Below are positions 34,201-42,472 of a stretch of DNA of 64,000 nucleotides, piece after piece. The DNA is from Winogradskyella sp. (GTDB lineage: Bacteria; Bacteroidota; Bacteroidia; Flavobacteriales; Flavobacteriaceae): assembly GCF_013213835.1 (NCBI RefSeq), contig NZ_JABSSU010000004.1, positions 310,001 through 374,000 on the forward strand, read 5' to 3'. Below the pieces are notes generated by a model. The model saw nothing but the letters and a program-made list of their open reading frames with translations. It had not been told where the DNA came from and made no database searches. Positions within the stretch are counted from its first letter, which is position 1. Every line of letters begins with the position of its first letter. The position numbers and the translations under genes were made by a program.

Positions 34201-35077
34201 ATGTTTTACGTTTATGAGACAAATACACACCTACAAGTATTAGTAAAGAGGCAAGACCTTGCATAAGACTAAAAGCTTCACCATCTAAAATGCCCCAAGC
34301 TAAAGCCACAATTGGCATAATATAAGTTACAGAAGATGCAAAAACAGGGGTTGATATTTGTACAAGCTTGTAAAAAAATAACTTTGCTAAAGCGGTTCCA
34401 AAGACCGAGAGAATAACAACATAAATAATTGAACTTATCAAATCTGGGTGATGCAATCGTTCTGGTGTAAAAAAGTCTGTAAACAGTAAAATGATAAAAG
34501 CAGGTATAACAATAAAAAAGTAATTACCTGCAGCTATGGCGAGTGGTTTTACATCTTGCAGATATCGTTTTATAATATTAACATTAGCGGCATACATTAA
34601 TGTAGAAGCAATAACAAAACCTGCATATAAGTAATTTTGATTAGGGTTTAAATCGGCACCTTTAAGAATTAAAATTGCTGTACCAATAAAACCGATGGCA
34701 ACACCTGTAATTTGGCGAAGTGTTGATGAAATTCTAAAAACCGCAAAACCTAATAAGATTGTGTTTAATGGTACCAGAGAGTTTAAAACAGACACTACAG
34801 CACTGTCAATTTCTGTTTCGGCGATGGCAAAGAAAAATGCGGGAATAAATGATCCGCAAAGCCCCGATAGGAATAACCATTTCCATTTATGCTTCGCAAT
34901 GACTTTAAGTTTGTTAAACCCAAGCGTGAGTAATATAACACCAGATATGATTGTTCTAAGTGCACCTAACTGGTAAGGTGTAAGTCCTAGGAGTGACTTC
35001 TTAATTAGAATAAATGAACTTCCCCATATAATTGAAAGAATAATGAGGTAAATCCACTTTAGGTTGGGCTCTTTCAT
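34199..35077 (-). CDS. EamA/DMT-family transporter
   Basis: About 292 residues from the ATG at 35077 (MKEPNLKWIYLIILSIIWGS); an in-frame ATG at 35134 would add 19 polar residues before the first membrane helix, so I reject it. Ten membrane segments form two EamA repeats, the first beginning IWGSSFILIKKSL and the second near YAGFVIASTLMYAANVN. This is the RhaT/YdcZ-style drug/metabolite exporter superfamily. Substrate unknown. Its stop codon lies in the shared terminator hairpin. Confidence 0.9.
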   Translation of the reverse strand: MKEPNLKWIYLIILSIIWGSSFILIKKSLLGLTPYQLGALRTIISGVILLTLGFNKLKVIAKHKWKWLFLSGLCGSFIPAFFFAIAETEIDSAVVSVLNSLVPLNTILLGFAVFRISSTLRQITGVAIGFIGTAILILKGADLNPNQNYLYAGFVIASTLMYAANVNIIKRYLQDVKPLAIAAGNYFFIVIPAFIILLFTDFFTPERLHHPDLISSIIYVVILSVFGTALAKLFFYKLVQISTPVFASSVTYIMPIVALAWGILDGEAFSLMQGLASLLILVGVYLSHKRKT

Positions 35078-35198
35078 GCAATATTCCTGTAAAACAATCA
35101 CAAAAGTCGTTAATTCTCTCGCAAGAAAGGGCAATATTTAGTAGATTTAGCGAAATTTTATAATTCTAAATACGTTTTAAATCAATAAATATATACTG

Positions 35199-35720
35199 AT
35201 GAAATTATTAAAAGGAATCATCGCAATCGCGATAGTAGGTTTGGTTTTTACATCTTGTAAAAATGAAGCACAACCAGAAGTTAAAACTGTAGATATTGAG
35301 GTAAATAAGGAAGATGTAACATCTTTATTAGACCCAAATGCCACATATGCAAAAGTAGAATTTGGTATCGAAGGTATGACTTGCGAAATGGGTTGTGCTA
35401 AGACCATCGAAAAGAAAATGGCTAAAATGGAAGGTGTGAAGTCTGCAAAAGTAGATTTTGACAAGAGATTAGCTATGGTAGAGTATGATGAAGCTAAGGT
35501 GTCACCTGAGTCTTTGGAAGAGACAGTTACTAATGTTGCAGATGTGTACAAAGTTAAAGACATGAAGTTGGTTGAAGACTTTGGTACCGATAAAGAAAAG
35601 AAGCCTTGTAGTGCTGAGTGTAAGAAAGCTTGTGCAGAAAAAGGTGACAAAGATATGAGTAAAAAAGACTGTAGTGCGGCGTGCAAAAAAGCCTGCGCTA
35701 AAAAAGAGATGAAGTCTTAA
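35199..35720 (+). CDS. HMA-domain lipoprotein with a cysteine-rich tail
   Basis: 173 residues. A lipoprotein signal (LVFTSC, C20) is followed by one heavy-metal-associated domain (about 50-120) whose metal loop is GMTCEMGCAK, that is C62-x3-C66 instead of the usual CxxC. A charged linker leads to a tail with two copies of CxxxCxxxC: C137/C141/C145 and C158/C162/C166, in PCSAECKKACAEK and DCSAACKKACAKK. Eight cysteines in a lipid-anchored protein suggest capture of soft metals (Cu, Zn, Ag, Cd) at the envelope. No ATPase or regulator gene is adjacent. A terminator follows at 35747. Confidence 0.85.
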   Translation: MKLLKGIIAIAIVGLVFTSCKNEAQPEVKTVDIEVNKEDVTSLLDPNATYAKVEFGIEGMTCEMGCAKTIEKKMAKMEGVKSAKVDFDKRLAMVEYDEAKVSPESLEETVTNVADVYKVKDMKLVEDFGTDKEKKPCSAECKKACAEKGDKDMSKKDCSAACKKACAKKEMKS

Positions 35721-35746
35721 ATACAGACTCTAAAAAATATTTTTAA

Positions 35747-35776
35747 GACGCTATCCGATTGGGTAGCGTTTTTTGT
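35747..35776 (+). terminator. terminator of the HMA lipoprotein gene
   Basis: ACGCTATCC and GGGTAGCGT form a nine-pair stem with a short loop, followed by a T run. Confidence 0.85.
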
Positions 35777-35804
35777 TTAACGAATCTTATCAGTTTAAGT
35801 ATTG

Positions 35805-36167
35805 TTATAAAGCCTGAAATAGCACAAAAGCCAAGATAAGACATCCAATAGGTAAAAGCCATATTAATAGTATTGACGTTTTCTTTGCTTTTAATTTTGC
35901 ATTAAGAACGTTTCGGCGTTTACCATTAAATCGCATCCAGTTTTTAAAAATAATAAATAGTGAAACTATTGAGAATAGTATCCAAAACTTATGCAATGAC
36001 ATTACAGTTAATTTCATCTGAGTTGCAAAAGCCATGAAAAATAGTCCAAAAACAAGAAGTATGGTTAATTCTAGAAAATTAATGTAAAAAAGGGCTATAG
36101 ATAAACTCTTCTTGCCAAACTTCTTTTTGTACTGGTTAAATATTGAAATATAAAATTGATCTAGCAT
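35805..36167 (-). CDS. small membrane protein of unknown function
   Basis: 120 residues with three predicted membrane helices: near 30-50 (LELTILLVFGLFFMAFA), 62-77 (FWILFSIVSLFIIFKNW) and 98-118 (SILLIWLLPIGCLILAFVL). A basic loop (RFNGKRRNVLNAKLKAKK) separates the second and third. No family recognised. It converges with the HMA gene and sits downstream of nothing obvious, so it is probably transcribed alone. Confidence 0.7.
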   Translation of the reverse strand: MLDQFYISIFNQYKKKFGKKSLSIALFYINFLELTILLVFGLFFMAFATQMKLTVMSLHKFWILFSIVSLFIIFKNWMRFNGKRRNVLNAKLKAKKTSILLIWLLPIGCLILAFVLFQAL

Positions 36168-36194
36168 AATCTGGTAAAAAGTACAATTATATAT

Positions 36195-36226
36195 GTCACT
36201 TCGAATAAAATTCTACGAGAATTTTT
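36195..36226. repeat. fragment of a palindromic repeat (family A-like)
   Basis: GTCACTTCGAATAAAATT resembles the left arm of family A and is followed by a short palindrome AAAATTCTACGAGAATTTT. No right arm was found. Confidence 0.4.
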
Positions 36227-36253
36227 TATGAAGATGAAAGATTATTGAAAATA

Positions 36254-36291
36254 AAAAGCCACATACTTTATACAAAGATGTGGCTTTTTTT
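36254..36291. terminator. terminator of the TonB receptor/DUF5689 operon
   Basis: AAAAGCCACAT and ATGTGGCTTTT form an 11-pair stem with A/T runs on both sides. It is 16 bases past the DUF5689 stop on the minus strand. Confidence 0.85.
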
Positions 36292-36306
36292 AATATTAAA
36301 TTGTGA

Positions 36307-37749
36307 TTAGTTACCAGTAACTACAACATTATCTAAGTGATATCTAGTTGTGGCACTTGGGTCTGAACCTTCGTAGAAGAAACCAAATACAGCATCACCA
36401 TCAACACATGAAATGTTGATTGGACCTACAGTTTCAAAACTACCAAATGTGCTTGAAGGACCAACAGGTATAGCAGCATCTATTATTGTCCAAGTCGCAG
36501 TTGTAGGGTCACCTGCATAGTCAGTAGAAACCCAAACTGATAAGTTTGTACCATTATCAAAGTTTGCTTGGATGTCAAAAGATAATTCTTCTCCTGTTGT
36601 TGTATCCATATTAATAACCGGTGTTACTAACCATACATCTGCTTCACTGTTATCAGAGTTGAAAGCAGAGATACGAGAATAAGTATTACCACTAAAACTA
36701 TTGATAAACCAATCTGTGTCAGTACCGCTTACATTGATGTTGTCCCAACCTTCTGCAGCGTAAGTTCCGAAAGCTTCAAAATCTTCTTCGAAAATTGCAG
36801 CACCTCCACCAGAAGGACCTGTACAATCTAAGAAGTCAGGATCACATCGCGTTTCAATACCACCAAAGTCTATACTTTCAGGAGTATTAATAACTACATT
36901 AAACTCATCACCAAAGAAGTTTTTACTTAAAATAGCGTCCATATTACCTCTACCTGTTGGTAAGTTTAAACCACTAAAATCAGCAAAAGTACTTGTGCTA
37001 AATACGCTAGAAGCAGAAGAGGTACAGCTTTCTAAAGTACGCTCACCATCAAATTCATCAAAACCTTCAGAAGCAAAGCTTAATTCGTCTATTAACGCTT
37101 GAGTTCTGTTGAATTGTACATCAGGAATATTAATGAATAAGTTCGTTTTAGAGTCATCAAACTCATCTAAACCTAATGTCAAAGGCACTAAGTCTGCCTT
37201 TTCTGCCGAACGCTTGATTACGTCAAACTCTAATGGGAATGGAATTCTACTAATAAAATTACCATCCTTAGCACCAATAGCTAAAACACCATTAGAAATA
37301 CCAACATGTAAACCAGTTACTTTAATATATACTTTACGACCAATGTCATATCTCGTGAAAAGTGGATTTACATCAATAGGTACTTTAATACCAATAGTCG
37401 GATTTTCAGGCTTATCTTGTAATATTAATTCTTCAAAGAAGTTACCAGCTTCATCTGTAGATACTACGTAACCTTCCATATATTCAATCACATCTTCAGA
37501 ATACTGATATGTAACCTCAGATTCATAATTTAATCCGTTGTTAGGATTTGGAAAGTCATTATCATCTTCACTCACCTGCTCTTGTATTAATCTTCCAAGA
37601 ACATCGCTAATTTCAATTACCGGTCCGTCTAAAACTGGCTCTTGAATATTTGTGTTAGGAATGTTGAAATCATCATCTTCCACACAGCTGTTAAATACCA
37701 CTAAACCGATGAGTAATAGTATTAATTTGTTAATTTTTAAAGTTTTCAT
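36307..37749 (-). CDS. DUF5689/choice-of-anchor J lipoprotein
   Basis: About 480 residues from the ATG at 37749 (MKTLKINKLILLLIGLVVFNSC); an in-frame ATG at 37776 would add nine residues ahead of the signal. The lipobox is VFNSC. The N-terminal half has an OB-like DUF5689 domain (EGYVVSTDEAGNFFEELILQ, GIKVPIDVNP, RKVYIKVTGLHVG), and the C-terminal 150 residues, from EDFEAFGTYAAEGWDNI, are a choice-of-anchor J beta-sandwich. DUF5689 proteins are commonly found as surface partners of TonB receptors. The receptor gene lies 35 bases upstream in the same operon. Probably binds the receptor's cargo at the surface. Confidence 0.85.
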   Translation of the reverse strand: MKTLKINKLILLLIGLVVFNSCVEDDDFNIPNTNIQEPVLDGPVIEISDVLGRLIQEQVSEDDNDFPNPNNGLNYESEVTYQYSEDVIEYMEGYVVSTDEAGNFFEELILQDKPENPTIGIKVPIDVNPLFTRYDIGRKVYIKVTGLHVGISNGVLAIGAKDGNFISRIPFPLEFDVIKRSAEKADLVPLTLGLDEFDDSKTNLFINIPDVQFNRTQALIDELSFASEGFDEFDGERTLESCTSSASSVFSTSTFADFSGLNLPTGRGNMDAILSKNFFGDEFNVVINTPESIDFGGIETRCDPDFLDCTGPSGGGAAIFEEDFEAFGTYAAEGWDNINVSGTDTDWFINSFSGNTYSRISAFNSDNSEADVWLVTPVINMDTTTGEELSFDIQANFDNGTNLSVWVSTDYAGDPTTATWTIIDAAIPVGPSSTFGSFETVGPINISCVDGDAVFGFFYEGSDPSATTRYHLDNVVVTGN

Positions 37750-37784
37750 TTTTTGTATATTATATTGTTCTGACATAGCTTTTT

Positions 37785-40655
37785 TTAAAATCTTACATAC
37801 AGGTTTAGGTAGTATGTAGTACCATTACCAAAGAAATAACGGTTACCAAAAATAGGTCCACCGGCGTTAGTTCTTTCCTCAACTTGACTTCCGTAATCTA
37901 AACGTCTTGCTTGTTCAAAACCACCAGTTCTATAGTCTTCGCTAAAGACGTTATTTATAGTTGCGAAAAAGCCAAGAAAATAATCTCCGACTTTCCAAGA
38001 TTTTCCTCCAATGATGTTCACTAACATATAATCTTCAAATCGTTCTTGCTTTAATATTTCTCTAGCAACGTCTTCATCATAGTTTTCAAAACCATTTCCG
38101 CTGATATTTACTATGCCATTAGATGAACTATTAATTTGGTCGTCTAAATCAAAAGCATCAGGATCTTGAGTGAATGCGCCTGAACGCTTTAGTGCACTAG
38201 GATCTACATAAGTGTGAGAGAAAAAGTTAGTGGTTACTCCAATGTTCCAGAAGTCTGGGTCACGGTATTCAAATCCAACTTGGAAAACACGTTCTGGACC
38301 ACTAGCTACACGATAATCTTTTAAGTTAGTCTTACCATCTTCAAAAGTAAGCTCTGCATATCTGTCAGAGGATAAATATAAGTCTGGGTTATTTGTAAAA
38401 GTAAATTGACCCATCGCTGCAGCACCCTTTAACTTAATTGTTGGTGTTACCTGTGCTTCAATACCTAATTCACCACCGAAGTTACGTCTATCCATATTTT
38501 GGATCATCTCTTGTACTAAATTACCTCCTGATTCCGTAAAGAAGAAATTCACTTCTGTACCATTTGTGAAGTTAGTGTAATATCCTGTTAATCGCGCTTT
38601 TAATACCGGAGATCTAAAGATATAACTTGCGTCTACTGAAGAAATCGTTTCACTTTCTAAATCTGTAACCAATAAGTTGTTTTGTCTCGCATTAGCAAAT
38701 GTTTGTCTAATACCAGGTGCTTTTGTGAAATAACTACCGTTAACATCAATTAAATGCTTTCCTGTGACTTTAAACGTTGCACCTGCTTTTACACCATAAT
38801 TAGTAAAATCTACCTTTTCACTTTTTCCAAATGAATTGATAATAGGACTATTATCAGGGAAATAGCCATTCTCATAGAATCCTTCACGTTGATAGCTTGT
38901 GTTAGATACAGTTCCTGCTAAGTAAAAATCAACTTTATTGTATTTAAATTGTGCTTGTACAAATGAAGAAAGTACTTCAGCATTGATATCATAATGATAA
39001 TTATACTTATCACCTTCTTGAACAATTCTGTTTGGCGTTCTAATATTACTTTGAGCGAAAATGTCGATACTTTGTCCAAAACCTTCACCATCTTGGAAAG
39101 GTAAGTTCACATCTAAATATCCTGGACCTCCAAAAAGGTCTTCCATTCTTGCGAAGTTTTCACTGTTTAAGGATCTATAGTTAATGTTACCATTAATTCT
39201 GATATTATCAGAAACTTCCGCATCTATAATAGAATTAAATGTCCATTGCTGATCTCGGTTAACATTAGATTGTAACGCAAAAATGTTGTATCCATTAAGC
39301 GCATTTGCTTCATAGAACTGATTCCAATCTAACTGGCCATCTTGCTGAAATTGTTGTTGTGCTAAATAGGCATTAGCAAAATCATCAGTACTAGGATTAG
39401 GACTAGCTAAGAAGAAACTTGGTAATCTTTGCCAATACTCTGGTGTTGGATTTCTTGCGCCACCAAAAAGATTTCCATCTCCATCGGCACGAGATCCAAA
39501 AAAGTCAATTCTTGTGTTTCCAACCTCACCAAATTGGTAAGAAATGTTGTTGTTTAGTCTCACCTTAGGTGAAATGTCCCAGTAGTGATTTAACATTAAG
39601 ATTGGTTCTTCAATCTCTCTAATTCTAGAGTTACGTTGTTTACCATTCTGCATTCCCCAGAATGGGTTGTATTCTCTACCTTTTAGATTAAAAATTTCCT
39701 GTGTAATAGCTGTTGAACGACCACGTCTGTTTTGTGCATATATTCCAGTAAAATTAAGGCTGTGCTTTTCGTTTATTTGTTTTTCAACAGCAACGAAAAA
39801 TGAATTGGCATCATATAATGTACCATCAATAAAACCTTCTTCACCAAAACGTCTAGACCCTAAAATAGAGTAAGACCAGCCACCTTCTAATAAACCAGAA
39901 CTGTAACTTGCCATAATACGACCTTGGTAACTTCTATTAGCAGAAGCATAAGAAATACGACCTCCACGTCTGTATTTTGAAGCACGCATCATAATGTTGT
40001 TAGTACCTGCTAAATCACCAAAATTGTAATCGTTAGCAGCAGTTCCCATTGTAAACTCTTGGTTACGCTGTACATCATTAAGTCCACCCCAATTTCCCCA
40101 TTGCGGTCTTCCATTAAACTGTTTGTTCATTTCAATACCATTGATAAGTACTTTACCATTAGCATTGTCTAAACCTCGAGGTCTGAAAAAGGCTGCACTA
40201 AAATCAAAAGCTGCAGCACTTAAGAAAACATCTCTAGAAGCCTGTAAAAGACCAGAAACATTATCTGTTAAGCCATCATCTTCACCATTTAAGTTATCAT
40301 CCGAAATAGAAATGATGAATAAATCTTTCTTATCGCTAGTATCAAAATCTAAAGTCATACCTGTAATATCTACAGTTTGACCTTCATTTACGATAATAGG
40401 ATAACGTTTAGTAACATAGCCTACTTTTTCAACCTTTAACACTTGGTCACCTAGAGGAACATTTTGTGTAAAACTAAATTCTCCTTTAGCATCCGTTTTT
40501 TGTGTTTGCTCAGTTGACTCAATAGTAACTGTTACATCAGGAATTGGTTCTCCTGTTGTTCCGTCCAAAACACTTCCTTTAACAACGGTTTGTTGTGCAA
40601 AACTTGCTAAGGAAAAGGCCATTCCGAACAGAATGAGTAAAAAACATTTTTTCAT
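37785..40655 (-). CDS. TonB-dependent receptor with carboxypeptidase-regulatory-like domain
   Basis: 956 residues with a signal peptide (FLLILFGMAFSLASFAQ). Residues 24-105 form a carboxypeptidase-regulatory-like beta-sandwich (VVKGSVLDGTTGEPIPDVTV). The plug follows (LINGIEMN, FTMGTAANDYNFGDLAG) and then a long beta-barrel ending in the aromatic TTYYLNLYVRF. It is an outer-membrane active importer. Substrate is not evident from the sequence. It forms an operon with the DUF5689 lipoprotein and is divergent from a secreted endonuclease/phosphatase, suggesting nucleic acid or phosphorylated products as the cargo. Confidence 0.9.
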   Translation of the reverse strand: MKKCFLLILFGMAFSLASFAQQTVVKGSVLDGTTGEPIPDVTVTIESTEQTQKTDAKGEFSFTQNVPLGDQVLKVEKVGYVTKRYPIIVNEGQTVDITGMTLDFDTSDKKDLFIISISDDNLNGEDDGLTDNVSGLLQASRDVFLSAAAFDFSAAFFRPRGLDNANGKVLINGIEMNKQFNGRPQWGNWGGLNDVQRNQEFTMGTAANDYNFGDLAGTNNIMMRASKYRRGGRISYASANRSYQGRIMASYSSGLLEGGWSYSILGSRRFGEEGFIDGTLYDANSFFVAVEKQINEKHSLNFTGIYAQNRRGRSTAITQEIFNLKGREYNPFWGMQNGKQRNSRIREIEEPILMLNHYWDISPKVRLNNNISYQFGEVGNTRIDFFGSRADGDGNLFGGARNPTPEYWQRLPSFFLASPNPSTDDFANAYLAQQQFQQDGQLDWNQFYEANALNGYNIFALQSNVNRDQQWTFNSIIDAEVSDNIRINGNINYRSLNSENFARMEDLFGGPGYLDVNLPFQDGEGFGQSIDIFAQSNIRTPNRIVQEGDKYNYHYDINAEVLSSFVQAQFKYNKVDFYLAGTVSNTSYQREGFYENGYFPDNSPIINSFGKSEKVDFTNYGVKAGATFKVTGKHLIDVNGSYFTKAPGIRQTFANARQNNLLVTDLESETISSVDASYIFRSPVLKARLTGYYTNFTNGTEVNFFFTESGGNLVQEMIQNMDRRNFGGELGIEAQVTPTIKLKGAAAMGQFTFTNNPDLYLSSDRYAELTFEDGKTNLKDYRVASGPERVFQVGFEYRDPDFWNIGVTTNFFSHTYVDPSALKRSGAFTQDPDAFDLDDQINSSSNGIVNISGNGFENYDEDVAREILKQERFEDYMLVNIIGGKSWKVGDYFLGFFATINNVFSEDYRTGGFEQARRLDYGSQVEERTNAGGPIFGNRYFFGNGTTYYLNLYVRF

Positions 40656-40710
40656 GCCTAATTATTGATTGTTATTGTTAGTAGATTAAATTAAAGTTAT
40701 TTAAGGCGTG

Positions 40711-40718
40711 CAAATGTA
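40711..40718 (-). promoter_or_regulatory. -7 element for the TonB receptor operon
   Basis: Minus-strand TACATTTG fits TAnnTTTG, 55 bases upstream of the receptor start. No TTG at the expected -33 distance. Confidence 0.45.
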
Positions 40719-40738
40719 CGTTATTTATAATTATTACA

Positions 40739-40746
40739 TACTTTTG
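40739..40746 (+). promoter_or_regulatory. -7 element for the endonuclease/phosphatase gene
   Basis: TACTTTTG fits TAnnTTTG, 45 bases before the ATG. A small palindrome GGCAA-GCATT-TTGCC (40746-40760) begins on its last base, between the two divergent promoters, and could be an operator. Confidence 0.5.
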
Positions 40747-40791
40747 GCAAGCATTTTGCCTAGGATATAACAATTAGATAATATTACTGAA

Positions 40792-41853
40792 ATGAAAATA
40801 TCAAAAACCCTTATTTCTCTTATTGTTTTAGTGTTTTCTTTAAATCTATCAGCTCAACAAGATAAGCGATTTAAAATTCACACTGTAGCGTTTTATAACT
40901 TAGAAAATTTATTTGATACCATTAATGATCCCTTAAAAAATGATGAGGCAAGTCCGATTATGGAAATGAAGAGTAATCGTGCCGAGGTCTATAAAAAGAA
41001 AGTAAAAAATATGGCAAGAGTTATTGCCAATATTGGTGCGGATAAAGCTAATAATTCACCTGCTGTTATTGGTGTTTGTGAGATTGAAAATCGAAGTGTT
41101 TTAGAAGATCTTGTTAATGATCCTTTGTTATTAGCGAAAGATTATGGCATTATTCATTTTGAAAGTCCTGATGGTAGAGGTATTGATGTAGCCCTTTTAT
41201 ATCAAAAGGCATTATTTAAACCTATTGAAACAAGTTCTCATACTTTAAATATTTATGATGATGTTTCTAGACGTAAAATTAAGACTAGAGATCAATTATT
41301 AGTTAGCGGAGAGTTAGATGGAGATTTGGTGCATTTAATTGTAAATCACTGGCCATCTCGTAGAGGAGGAGAAGCGAGAAGTAGACCAAAGCGTGTCGCT
41401 GCTGCAAAATTAAATAAACGCATTATAGACTCACTGCAATCTATAGATCCTTATGCAAAAATCTTTACAATGGGAGATTTAAATGATGACCCAACTAATG
41501 AAAGCGTAAAGAAAGTGTTGAAGGCAAAGAAGGATAAGAAGAAAGTACCCTTTAAAGGAATTTATAATCCTTATGAAAGAATGTTTACAGATAAAGGTTG
41601 GGGAACAACTGCATACAGAGACGCGTTGAGTTTGTTTGATCAAATAATGATGACTAAGCCTTTACTTGATGATGATTATTCATCATTTAGATTCTGGAAA
41701 GCAGGTATCTACAATCCGGCATATATGTTTAATAAAAGAGGTCGTTATAAAGGTTATCCGCACAGAAGTTTTAGCAATGGCACTTTTACCGGTGGTTTTA
41801 GTGACCACTTTCCTGTGTATGTTTACTTAATTAAAGAAGTGAAAGATAATTAA
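40792..41853 (+). CDS. secreted endonuclease/exonuclease/phosphatase-family protein
   Basis: 353 residues with a signal peptide (TLISLIVLVFSLNLSAQ). EEP-fold motifs in order: FYNLENLFD, GVCEIENRSV (metal-binding E), NHWPSRRGGE, TMGDLNDDP (catalytic D/N) and FSDHFPVYV (catalytic H). All expected active-site residues are present, so it should hydrolyse phosphodiester or phosphomonoester bonds of nucleic acids, nucleotides or lipids outside the inner membrane. It is divergent from the TonB receptor/DUF5689 operon, 136 bases away. Extracellular DNA or phosphate scavenging is my inference. Confidence 0.88.
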   Translation: MKISKTLISLIVLVFSLNLSAQQDKRFKIHTVAFYNLENLFDTINDPLKNDEASPIMEMKSNRAEVYKKKVKNMARVIANIGADKANNSPAVIGVCEIENRSVLEDLVNDPLLLAKDYGIIHFESPDGRGIDVALLYQKALFKPIETSSHTLNIYDDVSRRKIKTRDQLLVSGELDGDLVHLIVNHWPSRRGGEARSRPKRVAAAKLNKRIIDSLQSIDPYAKIFTMGDLNDDPTNESVKKVLKAKKDKKKVPFKGIYNPYERMFTDKGWGTTAYRDALSLFDQIMMTKPLLDDDYSSFRFWKAGIYNPAYMFNKRGRYKGYPHRSFSNGTFTGGFSDHFPVYVYLIKEVKDN

Positions 41854-41872
41854 TTTGTTTTCAAGCTAAACT

Positions 41873-41940
41873 GTCACACTGAGTGGACGCTAAGGTTACC
41901 CCAAGCGTCGATAGTTTGAGATTCTGAATTAAATTCAGGA
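41873..41940. repeat. degenerate GTCA-tipped intergenic repeat
   Basis: It begins GTCACACTGAGTGGACGCT. GACGCT (41886-41891) pairs with AGCGTC (41904-41909), and a second small palindrome CTGAATTAAATTCAG follows. Confidence 0.5.
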
Positions 41941-41956
41941 TTACAGATTAAAACAT

Positions 41957-41997
41957 AAAAAAGGCTCAAAATTTAATTTTGAGCCTTTTGCTTTTTT
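41957..41997. terminator. bidirectional terminator
   Basis: AAAGGCTCAAAATT and AATTTTGAGCCTTT form a 14-pair stem with A-rich and T-rich flanks, between the endonuclease gene (plus) and the convergent small membrane protein gene. Confidence 0.9.
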
Positions 41998-42421
41998 AGA
42001 ACCATTGTTTCCAAGGTATCATATATAAAACCAATATTAATGCAATGGTATAGAAAATACTCAGTATCTTAAACTTTGGCTTAGACACCAATTTCTTTTT
42101 GTGTTTAGAGTAACCAATCGTAACAAGAATAGCAGCAATTAACATAGTAATAGGATGCTCAACAGCTAGTTTTCTTACGGCATCATTTTTCATAACCTCA
42201 CCGACACTCATTTCATCAAAATAACCTTTTGAGAACCATAAAACAATACCAATTAAAAACTGCGTATGCATAGCAATTAAAGTGAATAAAGAAATTCTGA
42301 AATCGCTCGGCGCAAACTCTTTATTTCCAAAAAATTTAAAAAGTGCTTTAAACGTTGCTAAAACAAGTGCAAGTAGCACTACATATGCCCAGCCAGAATG
42401 TATAAATTGAATTGTACTCAT
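41996..42421 (-). CDS. small four-helix membrane protein (HSGW family)
   Basis: 141 residues with four membrane helices: about 8-28, 44-64, 90-108 and 121-136. It opens with IHSGWAYVVLLALV, like a Bacteroidota family starting HSGWRW/HSGLRW that is sometimes labelled cytochrome b. No complete haem-ligand set is evident; the visible histidines are H8, the helix 2 histidine in IAMHTQFL and H in VEHPITM. Function unknown. It sits 51 bases downstream of pbpC in the same direction and could be co-transcribed. Confidence 0.75.
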   Translation of the reverse strand: MSTIQFIHSGWAYVVLLALVLATFKALFKFFGNKEFAPSDFRISLFTLIAMHTQFLIGIVLWFSKGYFDEMSVGEVMKNDAVRKLAVEHPITMLIAAILVTIGYSKHKKKLVSKPKFKILSIFYTIALILVLYMIPWKQWF

Positions 42422-42472
42422 TGTGTTTCATTTAATTTGAACACAAAAATAGGTATTTGTCCATGAATATGA

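Noticed and set aside
35177..35686. 169-codon open frame opposite the HMA lipoprotein gene
   Set aside because: Fully antisense to a gene with clear lipobox, HMA loop and cysteine repeats; the frame is an artefact.
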